Assembly (NCBI RefSeq): GCF_900475285.1
Contig: NZ_LS483370.1
Location: 944,001-1,008,000, forward strand
From: Pseudomonas taetrolens
GTDB taxonomy: Bacteria; Pseudomonadota; Gammaproteobacteria; Pseudomonadales; Pseudomonadaceae
Length of the DNA stretch: 64,000 nucleotides
Direction of reading: 5' to 3'
Shown here: positions 19,247-27,429 of the stretch, piece by piece
How positions within the stretch are numbered: position 1 is the stretch's first letter
Layout: each line of letters begins with the position of its first letter
Notes under the pieces: model-generated
What the model saw: only the letters and a program-made list of their open reading frames with translations
Database searches by the model: none
Told to the model about the DNA's origin: nothing
Position numbers and translations under genes: made by a program

Positions 19247-21277
19247 ATGCCTACGGTTTCCCAAGCGAGTCGCTTCAGCCTGGTCGTCAACGCCTGTCCC
19301 CACGCGCTTCATGTCTTGGCATTCAGCGGCGATGAAGCACTGAGCACGCTGTTTTCCTTCGATGTTGAAGTAGTCTGCGAACGCCCGGACCTGGACCTTG
19401 AAGCGCTGCTGCACACTTCGGCCTTTCTGGCGTTCGACAACCTCGGCCATGGTATCCACGGGCAGATTTACCGCATCGCTCAAAGCAGCCCCGGTACGCG
19501 CTTGAGTCACTATCAGCTGACGCTGGTGCCACAGTTGGCCTATCTGCAACACCGCACCAATCAGCGCATTTTCCAGAACCTGAGCGTGCAGCACATCATC
19601 GAGACGATCCTAGAAGAGCACGGCATTCTCGGCACGGTCTACGGCTTTACCCTGCAATCGGCCTACAAGCCGCGGGAATACTGCGTGCAGTACGGCGAGT
19701 CGGATCTGCACTTTATTCAACGGCTGTGTTTTGAGGAGGGCATTGATTACTACTTCAAGCATTCGTCTGATGGCCATTATTTGCAGTTCGCCGATGGCCA
19801 GGCTGCGTTCAGCCAGGCAGAGGGCGTAACGCCCTTCGTGCAAGGTAACGGGATGGTGGCCGGACAGGCAGCCGTCCACAGCTTCGAGCTGCAGTTGCAA
19901 ACCCGGACCAACAGCATTGCGCGCCGCGATTACGACTTCAGAAAAGCCAGCCGCACATTGCAGGCCGTGAGCCGCACCGATCTCAAGCCGCCTGCCCTTG
20001 AGCATTACATTTACCCCGGGCGCTTTACCGAGAACGAGGACGGCGTGCGCCTAAGCCAGATAGCCCTGGAACAGCACCAGAGCGACTGTCGTCAGGCCAG
20101 CGGCAGCAGCGATCAACCGAGCTTGAGCTGCGGCCATTTCTTGACCCTCGGCGAGCACCCGTACAGCGCCTGGAATGCACCATGGTTGCTGACTCGCATC
20201 CACCACGAAGGCAAGCAGCCGCAGGCGCTGCAAGAGCAGGCAGCCAGCCTGTTTATCGAGCATGCGCTGGCGTTCAGCCAAGGCTATCGCAATCAGTTTT
20301 TCGCCATCCCCGAAACCGTGCCCTACCGCTCGCCCAGGGTGTTCGCCAAGCCGCAGATTCATGGCAGCCAAACCGCTCGCGTCACCGGCCCGGCGGGCCA
20401 GGAAGTCCACAGCGATCAATTCGGCAGGGTCAAAGTCCGTTTTCACTGGGACCGCAGCGGGATTGATGATGACACGAGCAGTTGCTGGTTACGTGTCGCC
20501 TCAAGTTGGGCGGGTGACAACTATGGGGCGCTGACCATTCCCCGGATCGGGATGGAAGTGCTGGTCAGCTACCTGGAGGGTGATATTGATCAGCCAGTGA
20601 TATCCGGCTGCCTGGTGTCGAGCATCACCCCGTCGCCGCTCAAACTGCCGGTCGAAAAAAACCAAAGCGTATTCCGTAGCCGCAGCACCCCGGGGGGCAG
20701 CGGCTACAACGAACTGCGCATCGAAGACCGCAAGGGACAGGAACTGATCTACCTCCACGCCCAGCGCGACCTGCAGCAACACGTCAAAAACGATAGTCGA
20801 CTGCAAATCGATGGCGAGCAGCACGCGACCATCAGCGGTGACAGCGTGCTGGTGCTCGACGCGCAAGAACAACACACCGTCAACGGAGATCGCAAGGTGC
20901 AACTCAATGCCAGCGACTACCTGGAAGTCGCGAGCAGCACCCACACCCGGGTCGGGCAAGTACTGGCCATCGACGCCGGGCAACAGGTGCACTTCAAAGC
21001 CGGCGCCACGATGGTGGTTGATGGCGGACCGTTGATGACACTGATGGCTGGCGGACAGCACCTGCTGCTGACCCCGGCAGGGGTCTACAGCAGCACGCCG
21101 ATTCTGCCGGGCGGGGTTGCAGTCCCGGGGGTGCCCGCCGAGCCCGGAGTGCCGGGGCAACTGGAAGGGATGACGTCCGTTGCGCTGACTGACCAGATGC
21201 ACGCATTCGAGCGCTCAGCCTGCGAGGTAGAACCGGTGTGCCTGGTTTGCGAACAACTGAAGGAGGTTCAGCCATGA
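19247..21277 (+). CDS. tssI: type VI secretion spike protein VgrG
   Basis: A 676-residue VgrG of standard length. The N-terminal gp27-like part runs to about residue 370 (FSLVVNACPHALHVLAFSGDE; QRLCFEEGIDYYFKHS). The gp5 OB fold follows (GPAGQEVHSDQFGRVKVRFHWDR; SSWAGDNYGALTIPRIGMEVLVSYLEGD). Then comes a DUF2345-type repeat needle (DLQQHVKNDSRLQIDGEQ onward), ending in HLLLTPAGVYSSTPI and a Gly/Pro tail with two CxxC-like Cys. No effector domain is fused. AGAGGAG at 19234 supports the ATG at 19247. The next gene overlaps in ATGA, so spike and adaptor are coupled. No tss baseplate or sheath genes are present, so this is an orphan vgrG cluster served by an apparatus elsewhere. Confidence 0.95.
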   Translation: MPTVSQASRFSLVVNACPHALHVLAFSGDEALSTLFSFDVEVVCERPDLDLEALLHTSAFLAFDNLGHGIHGQIYRIAQSSPGTRLSHYQLTLVPQLAYLQHRTNQRIFQNLSVQHIIETILEEHGILGTVYGFTLQSAYKPREYCVQYGESDLHFIQRLCFEEGIDYYFKHSSDGHYLQFADGQAAFSQAEGVTPFVQGNGMVAGQAAVHSFELQLQTRTNSIARRDYDFRKASRTLQAVSRTDLKPPALEHYIYPGRFTENEDGVRLSQIALEQHQSDCRQASGSSDQPSLSCGHFLTLGEHPYSAWNAPWLLTRIHHEGKQPQALQEQAASLFIEHALAFSQGYRNQFFAIPETVPYRSPRVFAKPQIHGSQTARVTGPAGQEVHSDQFGRVKVRFHWDRSGIDDDTSSCWLRVASSWAGDNYGALTIPRIGMEVLVSYLEGDIDQPVISGCLVSSITPSPLKLPVEKNQSVFRSRSTPGGSGYNELRIEDRKGQELIYLHAQRDLQQHVKNDSRLQIDGEQHATISGDSVLVLDAQEQHTVNGDRKVQLNASDYLEVASSTHTRVGQVLAIDAGQQVHFKAGATMVVDGGPLMTLMAGGQHLLLTPAGVYSSTPILPGGVAVPGVPAEPGVPGQLEGMTSVALTDQMHAFERSACEVEPVCLVCEQLKEVQP

Positions 21278-22122
21278 CTCGCGCCTACCTGCTGCTCGAC
21301 AGCCATCAGATCCCGAATCTGTATCCGCGTTTGTATGAATTGGCGCAACTCACCACGCCTCATTCGTTGTATTTGACCACCCGCTACGCCGAGCTGGCGC
21401 ACCGTGGCCCGGTGCTGGCGGCCGTAGAACCCAACAGTGCGCTGGCCAGGGTCTTTGTTGAGCAATGGCAGGAAAAGGCGGGCATCTGGCTGGAGTCCGA
21501 TGTTGATGAAGCCACCCTGGTCGCGCATTTGCGCAGCCTTGTCCATGTGGCGCTTGGCAGCGATGTGACGGCTTTCTTTCGATTCTACGATCCGCGAATT
21601 ACCCGCTTGTGGTTAGCCGATTTGCCCGCTGGCGAGCGTGATCGGCTCATGGGGCCGGTGCGACTGATTCGATTGCCCAATGACGATGGCAGTACATGGT
21701 TGCTGCGCCAGGAAAACCCCGATCAGCCGTTTAACCGCTACGGTCACGCACCCTGGTTGAGCCTGAGTCCCGAGCGGCTTGAGCATCTGTGCCAAGGTAA
21801 GCGAACGCAGTTTGCGCAGCGATTGATTGCCCATTGCCAACGTTATTTTCCAGCGAGTTTGCAGGGGCTGGCTCCGGCAGCCCGGGAGCAATGGGCGCAA
21901 GGCTGTCAGCATAATGCCGCGCGCCAGGGCTATAGCGCAGAAGACGAAGTGATGAGTTGGGTGGGCTTGTATGCCTGTCTGGGCGAAACCTTCCCGGATG
22001 CACCGAGCCACGATGTTTTCCGCCAATTACTGGCCGAGCGCGATGCTTCACCGCAACAGCGCCTTGATAACGTGCTGGATGAATTAATCCGCCAGCTCAT
22101 CATTGGGGAGGTCGCGGCATGA
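21274..22122 (+). CDS. DUF4123 T6SS effector chaperone/adaptor
   Basis: A 282-residue soluble protein with the DUF4123 fold in its N-terminal half (YLLLDSHQIPNLYPRLYEL; TAFFRFYDPRITRLWLADL). Proteins of this family (Tap-1/TEC) load a cargo effector onto the cognate VgrG. The ATG at 21274 overlaps the vgrG stop and follows a perfect AGGAGG; a longer frame from 21238 is less likely. Its stop overlaps the effector start in ATGA. Position between VgrG and toxin is the classic adaptor arrangement. Confidence 0.9.
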   Translation: MTRAYLLLDSHQIPNLYPRLYELAQLTTPHSLYLTTRYAELAHRGPVLAAVEPNSALARVFVEQWQEKAGIWLESDVDEATLVAHLRSLVHVALGSDVTAFFRFYDPRITRLWLADLPAGERDRLMGPVRLIRLPNDDGSTWLLRQENPDQPFNRYGHAPWLSLSPERLEHLCQGKRTQFAQRLIAHCQRYFPASLQGLAPAAREQWAQGCQHNAARQGYSAEDEVMSWVGLYACLGETFPDAPSHDVFRQLLAERDASPQQRLDNVLDELIRQLIIGEVAA

Positions 22123-25100
22123 GCAACCCAACAGGCCTGGCCGCTGCGGCCCGTTTATCCGAAGCCACGCGGGTGGCCAAAGCGTCCCCGCATACGGATA
22201 TCAACAGCACCGTCCGACAATGCCAGGCCAGCGCCCGGCAGATCTTTGTGGTCCCGGTGCGCTACGCCCTCAGCGAAGAGCCCGCCGGCCATCCGGCTTC
22301 CCAACCCGGCGTAGAGCCCCAAAGCCACCCGATGGCAGCGCGCCTGCTGCGCACCGGGTTTGTATACGTCTGGCAGGGCCGCGGCCCGCTGCAGCGCTAC
22401 GCCGTGGCCCTGAACAAATGGCTGTGTCCGCAAGCGCTGAGCGACGATGACACCGTCATCGAAGTCGGGAGCCTGAGCGGTGTTGCGCTGGATAAACACC
22501 AGGAAGCCTGGATGCTTTACAGCGAAATCCCGCTCAACCCGTCCAGCTGCCAGCAACTCAAAGAGCCCGAAGCCCGCGCCAAACGTATGCGCCACCTCGA
22601 CCTGCGGCAGGTCGCCAACACCCTGCAAGCACCGCATTGTGTGCCGTTGACCGAAGCCAGGCAGGTGATGGCCGAGTTGATTCCGAGTACTTATGACTTG
22701 GCGCTGGCGATTGACTACCAGCGCAATCAGACCACGCTGCGCAAAAGTGCCGATGAACTGGGGGATCTGGCATTCAAGGCCGCGACGCCAATCAATATCA
22801 AGGCCTACACGGATGCGATGCGCTGGCTCGGTGAACGAGAGAAAGTGGCTGCGCATTATCCCCCGGTTCCGGCCGAAGTCCCGCCTCCGGGGGCGTGGAG
22901 TGCTGTGCCCTGGGCTCCTGGCCTGACGCAACAGGTCATCGAGAGCGGCCATACCCAGGCACGAGGCTTGTACACCGTTCTGGCCTGCCTCGACGACGAT
23001 CTCGGTGTACTGCGTGACATCAACCACGAACAAGAGTTGCTCGAATCACGGCATGAGCAATGGCAGGCCGACAACAAGCTACGGCTGAGCATTGGCGGGT
23101 TTATACGCAGCTTGATTTCTGAGGACGGCGCTGAGCTCGCGGGCAATTTGAGCTATCGCTACCGTGAACATGAGATAGAGCTGACCCCGGAGCAGGGTAG
23201 AACCTTGCTCAAGGCCCATCACCGACTGGAGGAGCTGTTCAAGGAGGAGGTACGCATTAACCAACAGCGCGGAGGTTTGTACGGCAATAAAGAGGCGGAC
23301 GCATTGCTGCGCAAAGTCCACGCCGACGTACAGGCGGCAGTTGCTCCGGTACGCGGTTTTATTCCGCCCGAACTGCACACGGAAGTTGAATCGGTTATCC
23401 GCGATTATCGCGCCGAAAAAATTGCCAACCTTGAAAACCACCACGCCAGCGTCAAGGTTGAGCAATACATCGACCTGCCTGCGATGAACCAATGGCTCGA
23501 CATAACGGCGCCCGCACACTTCACGCATGTACAGCAGCGTCATGAAGCCTTGTTTATCGACCGTGGGCTGTACTTGTCCAGGCATCACAGCGGCACCTGG
23601 TCTGTAGATTACAGTGACCCGGATCATCGCGAATGGCTCGACAAACTGGCTGTGGCCTGTCTCAGCGGGCAATGCCTGCGCAAACAAGGCGCCGGGCAAT
23701 ATGCCGATTATGTACGCAGCCCGGATGACGGAGCGTTGCGCCAATTATTTTTCGGGTGGATTCCGAGCCTGGAGGGGGCCGTGAACAGCACCAGTCGCGC
23801 CGGGGAATTGATTGCTGCGCTGGGGATTGAAAATCAGGCAAATGCCAAGCAAGCCATTGTCAAAGTGTTAGGCGTTCTCAATGAGCCGCTGGTGACCAGC
23901 CTTGCGCAGCGCGCCCAGGATACGAACGGCCACTGGAACATCCTGATCAAGCGCTTGGGTGCTGCGCTGATGCTGCTCCAGGGCGAACACACCCGTGTGC
24001 CCAGCGGTCCATGGTTGGGGATTTTGGTCGCGGCGCGTCTGGGCTGCGGGGTGGGCTTGCGTACCATCAGTGAAGGTGGCACGCGTGTCTGGCAATTGTT
24101 CGGCAGCCATGCGGAGAACCTCACCCGCTGGGCCAATACGATGGGCAAGGCTATTGCTGCCGGGCAAGTGAAGAACATCGTCAACTCTTCTGCCGTCCAG
24201 GGCGCGGGAGGATTGGTGGCAGTGACAGCCTTATTGCTCAATAGCTGGAATGCCGGGATTTATCTGGCGCAGGCGGGTGCGCTGGAGGGGATGGATAAGC
24301 AGCGCTCTAGTGACACGATATCCGCAACGCTCTATGCCGGGGCCGCTTTGGTGGCGGTGATAGATAGCCAGGTGCGGGGCAAGGATGCGAACAGGGTGTT
24401 TGCAGTGAAGTTTCCTTATAGCGCATGGACTGCTGCACCTGCTTTAACACTTTTCGGGGCGTTGATTGGCGGGTTGTCTTTTTTTGCAGCCTTTAAAGAG
24501 TTTGGCTCCCTCCAAATACAAATAGAAAATGCACACAGCACTTTAGACCCTTGGTTAGACACACGGCACGATGTTGTTGGCGGACAGCTCGCGACTTATG
24601 GGGCAATGGGGCTGGCCGGTATTTACTACACCGCCCGGGCTTTGGCTGGAACCTTGACGGCTGAGGCTGCGATGGCGGGTTTTTCCCTATGGATGGGGCC
24701 GCTCAGTTTTCTGCTTGCCGTGCTGGGCGTGTTGTATTTGACTGCCTGGTTTCTCCAGCAAACCCCCATGCAAAACTTTCTGAATTATTGCTGCTGGTCA
24801 AAAGCCCGCGCCAGTGATCTAGGCCCGCTGTCGTTTGCCGCTCAGCAACAAGAACTGAGCAAGCTATACAACATTTTGTATGCGCCGAGGGTCAGCTTTG
24901 TCGGGCGTAATGAGCCCAAGGGCACCAGCAGTCATATGGGATTGCTGTTCACCTCCTATATCGACTCCCTGACCATCGATTTGCCAGGTGCTGAACCCAA
25001 TGGGGTTTACCTGGAGCTGAGCATGATAGGCAATCCGCGGGATACGTTGGCGATGCGCGAGCGCGTTAAAAACGGGGAGGGTGTCTATCGCGCAGAAGAG

Positions 25101-25454
25101 CCCATGCAAGATATTGCCGATTGCTGGCTTCATGGCAGTCGGTGTGAGTGGATTCCTTATGCACAAGGCAAGGGCCTGCGCCTGACGGGCGCTTATGCCA
25201 AAGAAATTAAAAACCTGTTTGCCTCGCAACCCACCAAAGTGTCCTTGCGTTTACGTTATCAGACACCCCTGACCTCAATGCTCGGAGCGCTCAGTTTTAT
25301 CGGCGGGGAGCACGGCATGGCCTTTACCTTAAGCGAATCAGCGGGCGTGGTGGCATTGCGCGACGATCCAACACCTGCTTTGGACAGGGCAAAGCGTTAT
25401 GTGCTCGGCGGGCAGCAATGCTCGGTTTACTTACAACCGGGGCTTAAGCCGTGA
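22119..25454 (+). CDS. VasX-like T6SS membrane effector (BTH_I2691-type)
   Basis: A 1,111-residue putative antibacterial or anti-eukaryotic toxin. Residues about 30-200 resemble the VasX N-terminal region (IFVVPVRYALSEE, MAARLLRTGFVYVWQGRGPLQRY). The middle is helical and charged. Five hydrophobic segments at roughly 694-720, 730-750, 768-792, 824-846 and 851-880 suggest a colicin-like pore module. The last 200 residues are soluble. Residues 760-800 are encoded by visibly more AT-rich DNA than the flanks, hinting at recombination in the pore region. ATGA overlaps on both sides couple it to the adaptor and the first immunity gene. Pore formation is inferred from architecture. Confidence 0.82.
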   Translation: MSNPTGLAAAARLSEATRVAKASPHTDINSTVRQCQASARQIFVVPVRYALSEEPAGHPASQPGVEPQSHPMAARLLRTGFVYVWQGRGPLQRYAVALNKWLCPQALSDDDTVIEVGSLSGVALDKHQEAWMLYSEIPLNPSSCQQLKEPEARAKRMRHLDLRQVANTLQAPHCVPLTEARQVMAELIPSTYDLALAIDYQRNQTTLRKSADELGDLAFKAATPINIKAYTDAMRWLGEREKVAAHYPPVPAEVPPPGAWSAVPWAPGLTQQVIESGHTQARGLYTVLACLDDDLGVLRDINHEQELLESRHEQWQADNKLRLSIGGFIRSLISEDGAELAGNLSYRYREHEIELTPEQGRTLLKAHHRLEELFKEEVRINQQRGGLYGNKEADALLRKVHADVQAAVAPVRGFIPPELHTEVESVIRDYRAEKIANLENHHASVKVEQYIDLPAMNQWLDITAPAHFTHVQQRHEALFIDRGLYLSRHHSGTWSVDYSDPDHREWLDKLAVACLSGQCLRKQGAGQYADYVRSPDDGALRQLFFGWIPSLEGAVNSTSRAGELIAALGIENQANAKQAIVKVLGVLNEPLVTSLAQRAQDTNGHWNILIKRLGAALMLLQGEHTRVPSGPWLGILVAARLGCGVGLRTISEGGTRVWQLFGSHAENLTRWANTMGKAIAAGQVKNIVNSSAVQGAGGLVAVTALLLNSWNAGIYLAQAGALEGMDKQRSSDTISATLYAGAALVAVIDSQVRGKDANRVFAVKFPYSAWTAAPALTLFGALIGGLSFFAAFKEFGSLQIQIENAHSTLDPWLDTRHDVVGGQLATYGAMGLAGIYYTARALAGTLTAEAAMAGFSLWMGPLSFLLAVLGVLYLTAWFLQQTPMQNFLNYCCWSKARASDLGPLSFAAQQQELSKLYNILYAPRVSFVGRNEPKGTSSHMGLLFTSYIDSLTIDLPGAEPNGVYLELSMIGNPRDTLAMRERVKNGEGVYRAEEPMQDIADCWLHGSRCEWIPYAQGKGLRLTGAYAKEIKNLFASQPTKVSLRLRYQTPLTSMLGALSFIGGEHGMAFTLSESAGVVALRDDPTPALDRAKRYVLGGQQCSVYLQPGLKP

Positions 25455-26422
25455 GCCGTCCTGAAGCGGGTGCCCGCAAAAAAAGAGTGTTCTCGCAGCA
25501 GGATTATCTGGCCCCGTTACCGATCCCTACCGGAAAAACACCGGTCGACATGCTCAATATCATTTGGCGCAAGAATGACGTGTTTTTAGACGTTGGAAAC
25601 TTCAACGTGGGCGGGGCGGTGATGGTGATCTGGTTTATGTCGATGTTTTTCCTGAGCTTTGGTTTTGGGTTTAGAGATATTTCCCCGGAAGGGAGTACCG
25701 GTATGTTTTTAGGAGGTGCGGTAATTGTGGGCATCCCCACACTCGTCTTTATCTACAACCTGATTCGTCCAACCCCTTTACCCATTCGCTTTAACCGCCA
25801 ACGTCGCGAAGTCTGTGTACCCCGTGAAGACGGCGAATACTGGGTGGTGCCATGGGAGTCGGTCACTGCCGCAGCCTCTCAGCACACGGCGGTGAGCCGG
25901 GCGGGGCCCAGTACGATGGGGTTGCTTTTTATCAGCTTCGACAATCCCGATCCTGAAGCCGATGAGGACAATAAACACTTCTACTGGGGGTTCAATTGCG
26001 GCGGCAATGAGGCTGCCATGGCGTTGTGGGAATGCATGCGCAGTTATATGGAAATCGGCCCGCACGCGTTGCCTCCAGGCAATGACTTTGAGACGGGAGG
26101 AGACAGCCTGAAACAGCGGGGAATTATTTGGGGCATCTGCTGCGAGTACGCGTATAGCATTTGGCTGCATGTGAAAGCCGAGGAAATAGGCAAGGCCTTA
26201 TGGTTGGTACTCGGTATCTTTATCTTTGGCGGCCCCTTGGTGTTTATATTGCAAAGCTGGAAACTCTCTCCACCCCCCGACCTCACCTATCCCGACATTA
26301 TCGAATGGTCCAAACCTCTCCCGCCTGAACAGTGGGCCAAGCGCTCGCCAGAACTTGAAAGTGCCATTGCGCAGCGTGAAGCTGAATTAGCGGCCGGGGG
26401 CTTAAGCCATGAGCCGTTCTGA
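25451..26422 (+). CDS. DUF6708 membrane protein, putative effector immunity, copy 1
   Basis: A 323-residue protein beginning with GTG inside the effector stop (GTGA overlap). Predicted membrane helices lie at about residues 53-74 and 84-104, with a third near 253-274. A soluble domain between them carries the FNRQRREVCVPREDGEYWVVPWESV motif. DUF6708 genes regularly follow VasX-like effectors and are thought to give self-protection. The following gene is a near copy that starts 14 nt before this stop. The identity pattern between the two copies is described in the findings. Confidence 0.78.
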   Translation: MSRPEAGARKKRVFSQQDYLAPLPIPTGKTPVDMLNIIWRKNDVFLDVGNFNVGGAVMVIWFMSMFFLSFGFGFRDISPEGSTGMFLGGAVIVGIPTLVFIYNLIRPTPLPIRFNRQRREVCVPREDGEYWVVPWESVTAAASQHTAVSRAGPSTMGLLFISFDNPDPEADEDNKHFYWGFNCGGNEAAMALWECMRSYMEIGPHALPPGNDFETGGDSLKQRGIIWGICCEYAYSIWLHVKAEEIGKALWLVLGIFIFGGPLVFILQSWKLSPPPDLTYPDIIEWSKPLPPEQWAKRSPELESAIAQREAELAAGGLSHEPF

Positions 26423-27365
26423 AGCGGGTGTGCGCAAAAAGGGCGTGTTTTCACAGCAGGATTATCTGGCCCCGTTACCGATCCCTACCGGAAAAACACC
26501 GGTCGACATGCTCAATATCATTTGGCGCAAGAATGACGTGTTTTTAGACGTTGGAAACTTCAACGTGGGTGGCGCGGTGATGGTGATCTGGTTTATGTCT
26601 CTAATATTTATAGTGCTGGGTTACCACTCAAGGCATGACGATCTTTTTTACATTGCTGTGATCGGAGCAATGGTCATAATTGGCATCCCCACACTCGTCT
26701 TTATCTACAACCTGATTCGTCCAACCCCTTTACCCATTCGCTTTAACCGCCAACGTCGCGAAGTCTGTGTACCCCGTGAAGACGGCGAATACTGGGTCGT
26801 GCCATGGGAGTCGGTCACTGCCGCAGCCTCTCAGCACACGGCGGTAAGCCGGGCGGGGCCCAGTACGATGGGGTTGCTTTTTATCAGCTTCGACAATCCC
26901 GATCCTGAAGCCGATGAGGACAATAAACACTTCTACTGGGGGTTCAATTGCGGGGGCAATGAGGCTGCCATGGCGTTGTGGGAATGCATGCGCAGTTATA
27001 TGGAAATCGGCCCGCACGCGTTGCCCCCAGGCAATGACTTTGAAGAGGGATGGGGCAGTCTGAAGCAGCGGGGAGTTATTTGGGGGACGTGCTTCGATTA
27101 TGCGCACAGTTTTTGGTTGCATCTACGGGCTGCGGAGATAGGCCAGGCCGCCTCATTAATATTCGGGGTCTTTATTTTTGGCAGCCCAATAATATACATG
27201 CTGCAACACTGGAAACTCTGTCCCCCCCCCGACCTCACCTATCCCGACATTATCGAATGGTCCAAACCCCTCCCGCCTGAACAGTGGGCCAAGCGCTCGC
27301 CAGAACTTGAAAGTGCCATCATGCGGCGCGAAGTCGAGCTGGCTGCGGAAGCGGTCCAGCTTTAA
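26409..27365 (+). CDS. DUF6708 membrane protein, putative effector immunity, copy 2
   Basis: A 318-residue tandem paralogue of the preceding gene, with the same helix layout. The N-terminal ~60 residues, the ~120-residue central soluble domain and the C-terminal proline-rich tail are virtually identical to copy 1, also at DNA level. The segment after the first helix (SLIFIVLGYHSRHDDLFYIAVIG) and the region before and within the third helix differ strongly. This looks like duplication followed by focused diversification or recombination. The ATG overlaps the stop of copy 1, and a strong terminator closes the unit. Confidence 0.78.
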   Translation: MSRSEAGVRKKGVFSQQDYLAPLPIPTGKTPVDMLNIIWRKNDVFLDVGNFNVGGAVMVIWFMSLIFIVLGYHSRHDDLFYIAVIGAMVIIGIPTLVFIYNLIRPTPLPIRFNRQRREVCVPREDGEYWVVPWESVTAAASQHTAVSRAGPSTMGLLFISFDNPDPEADEDNKHFYWGFNCGGNEAAMALWECMRSYMEIGPHALPPGNDFEEGWGSLKQRGVIWGTCFDYAHSFWLHLRAAEIGQAASLIFGVFIFGSPIIYMLQHWKLCPPPDLTYPDIIEWSKPLPPEQWAKRSPELESAIMRREVELAAEAVQL

Positions 27366-27378
27366 TCCTGCGTACAAA

Positions 27379-27410
27379 AAAAGGCGGCTATCTCTCGATA
27401 GCCGCCTTTT
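27379..27410. terminator. bidirectional terminator between the T6SS island and gcd
   Basis: GGCGGCTATC (27383-27392) and GATAGCCGCC (27397-27406) form a perfect stem with a TCTC loop, A-run before and T-run after. It serves the convergent island (+) and gcd (-). Confidence 0.9.
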
Positions 27411-27429
27411 CTGCAACGGGCTGTGATGC

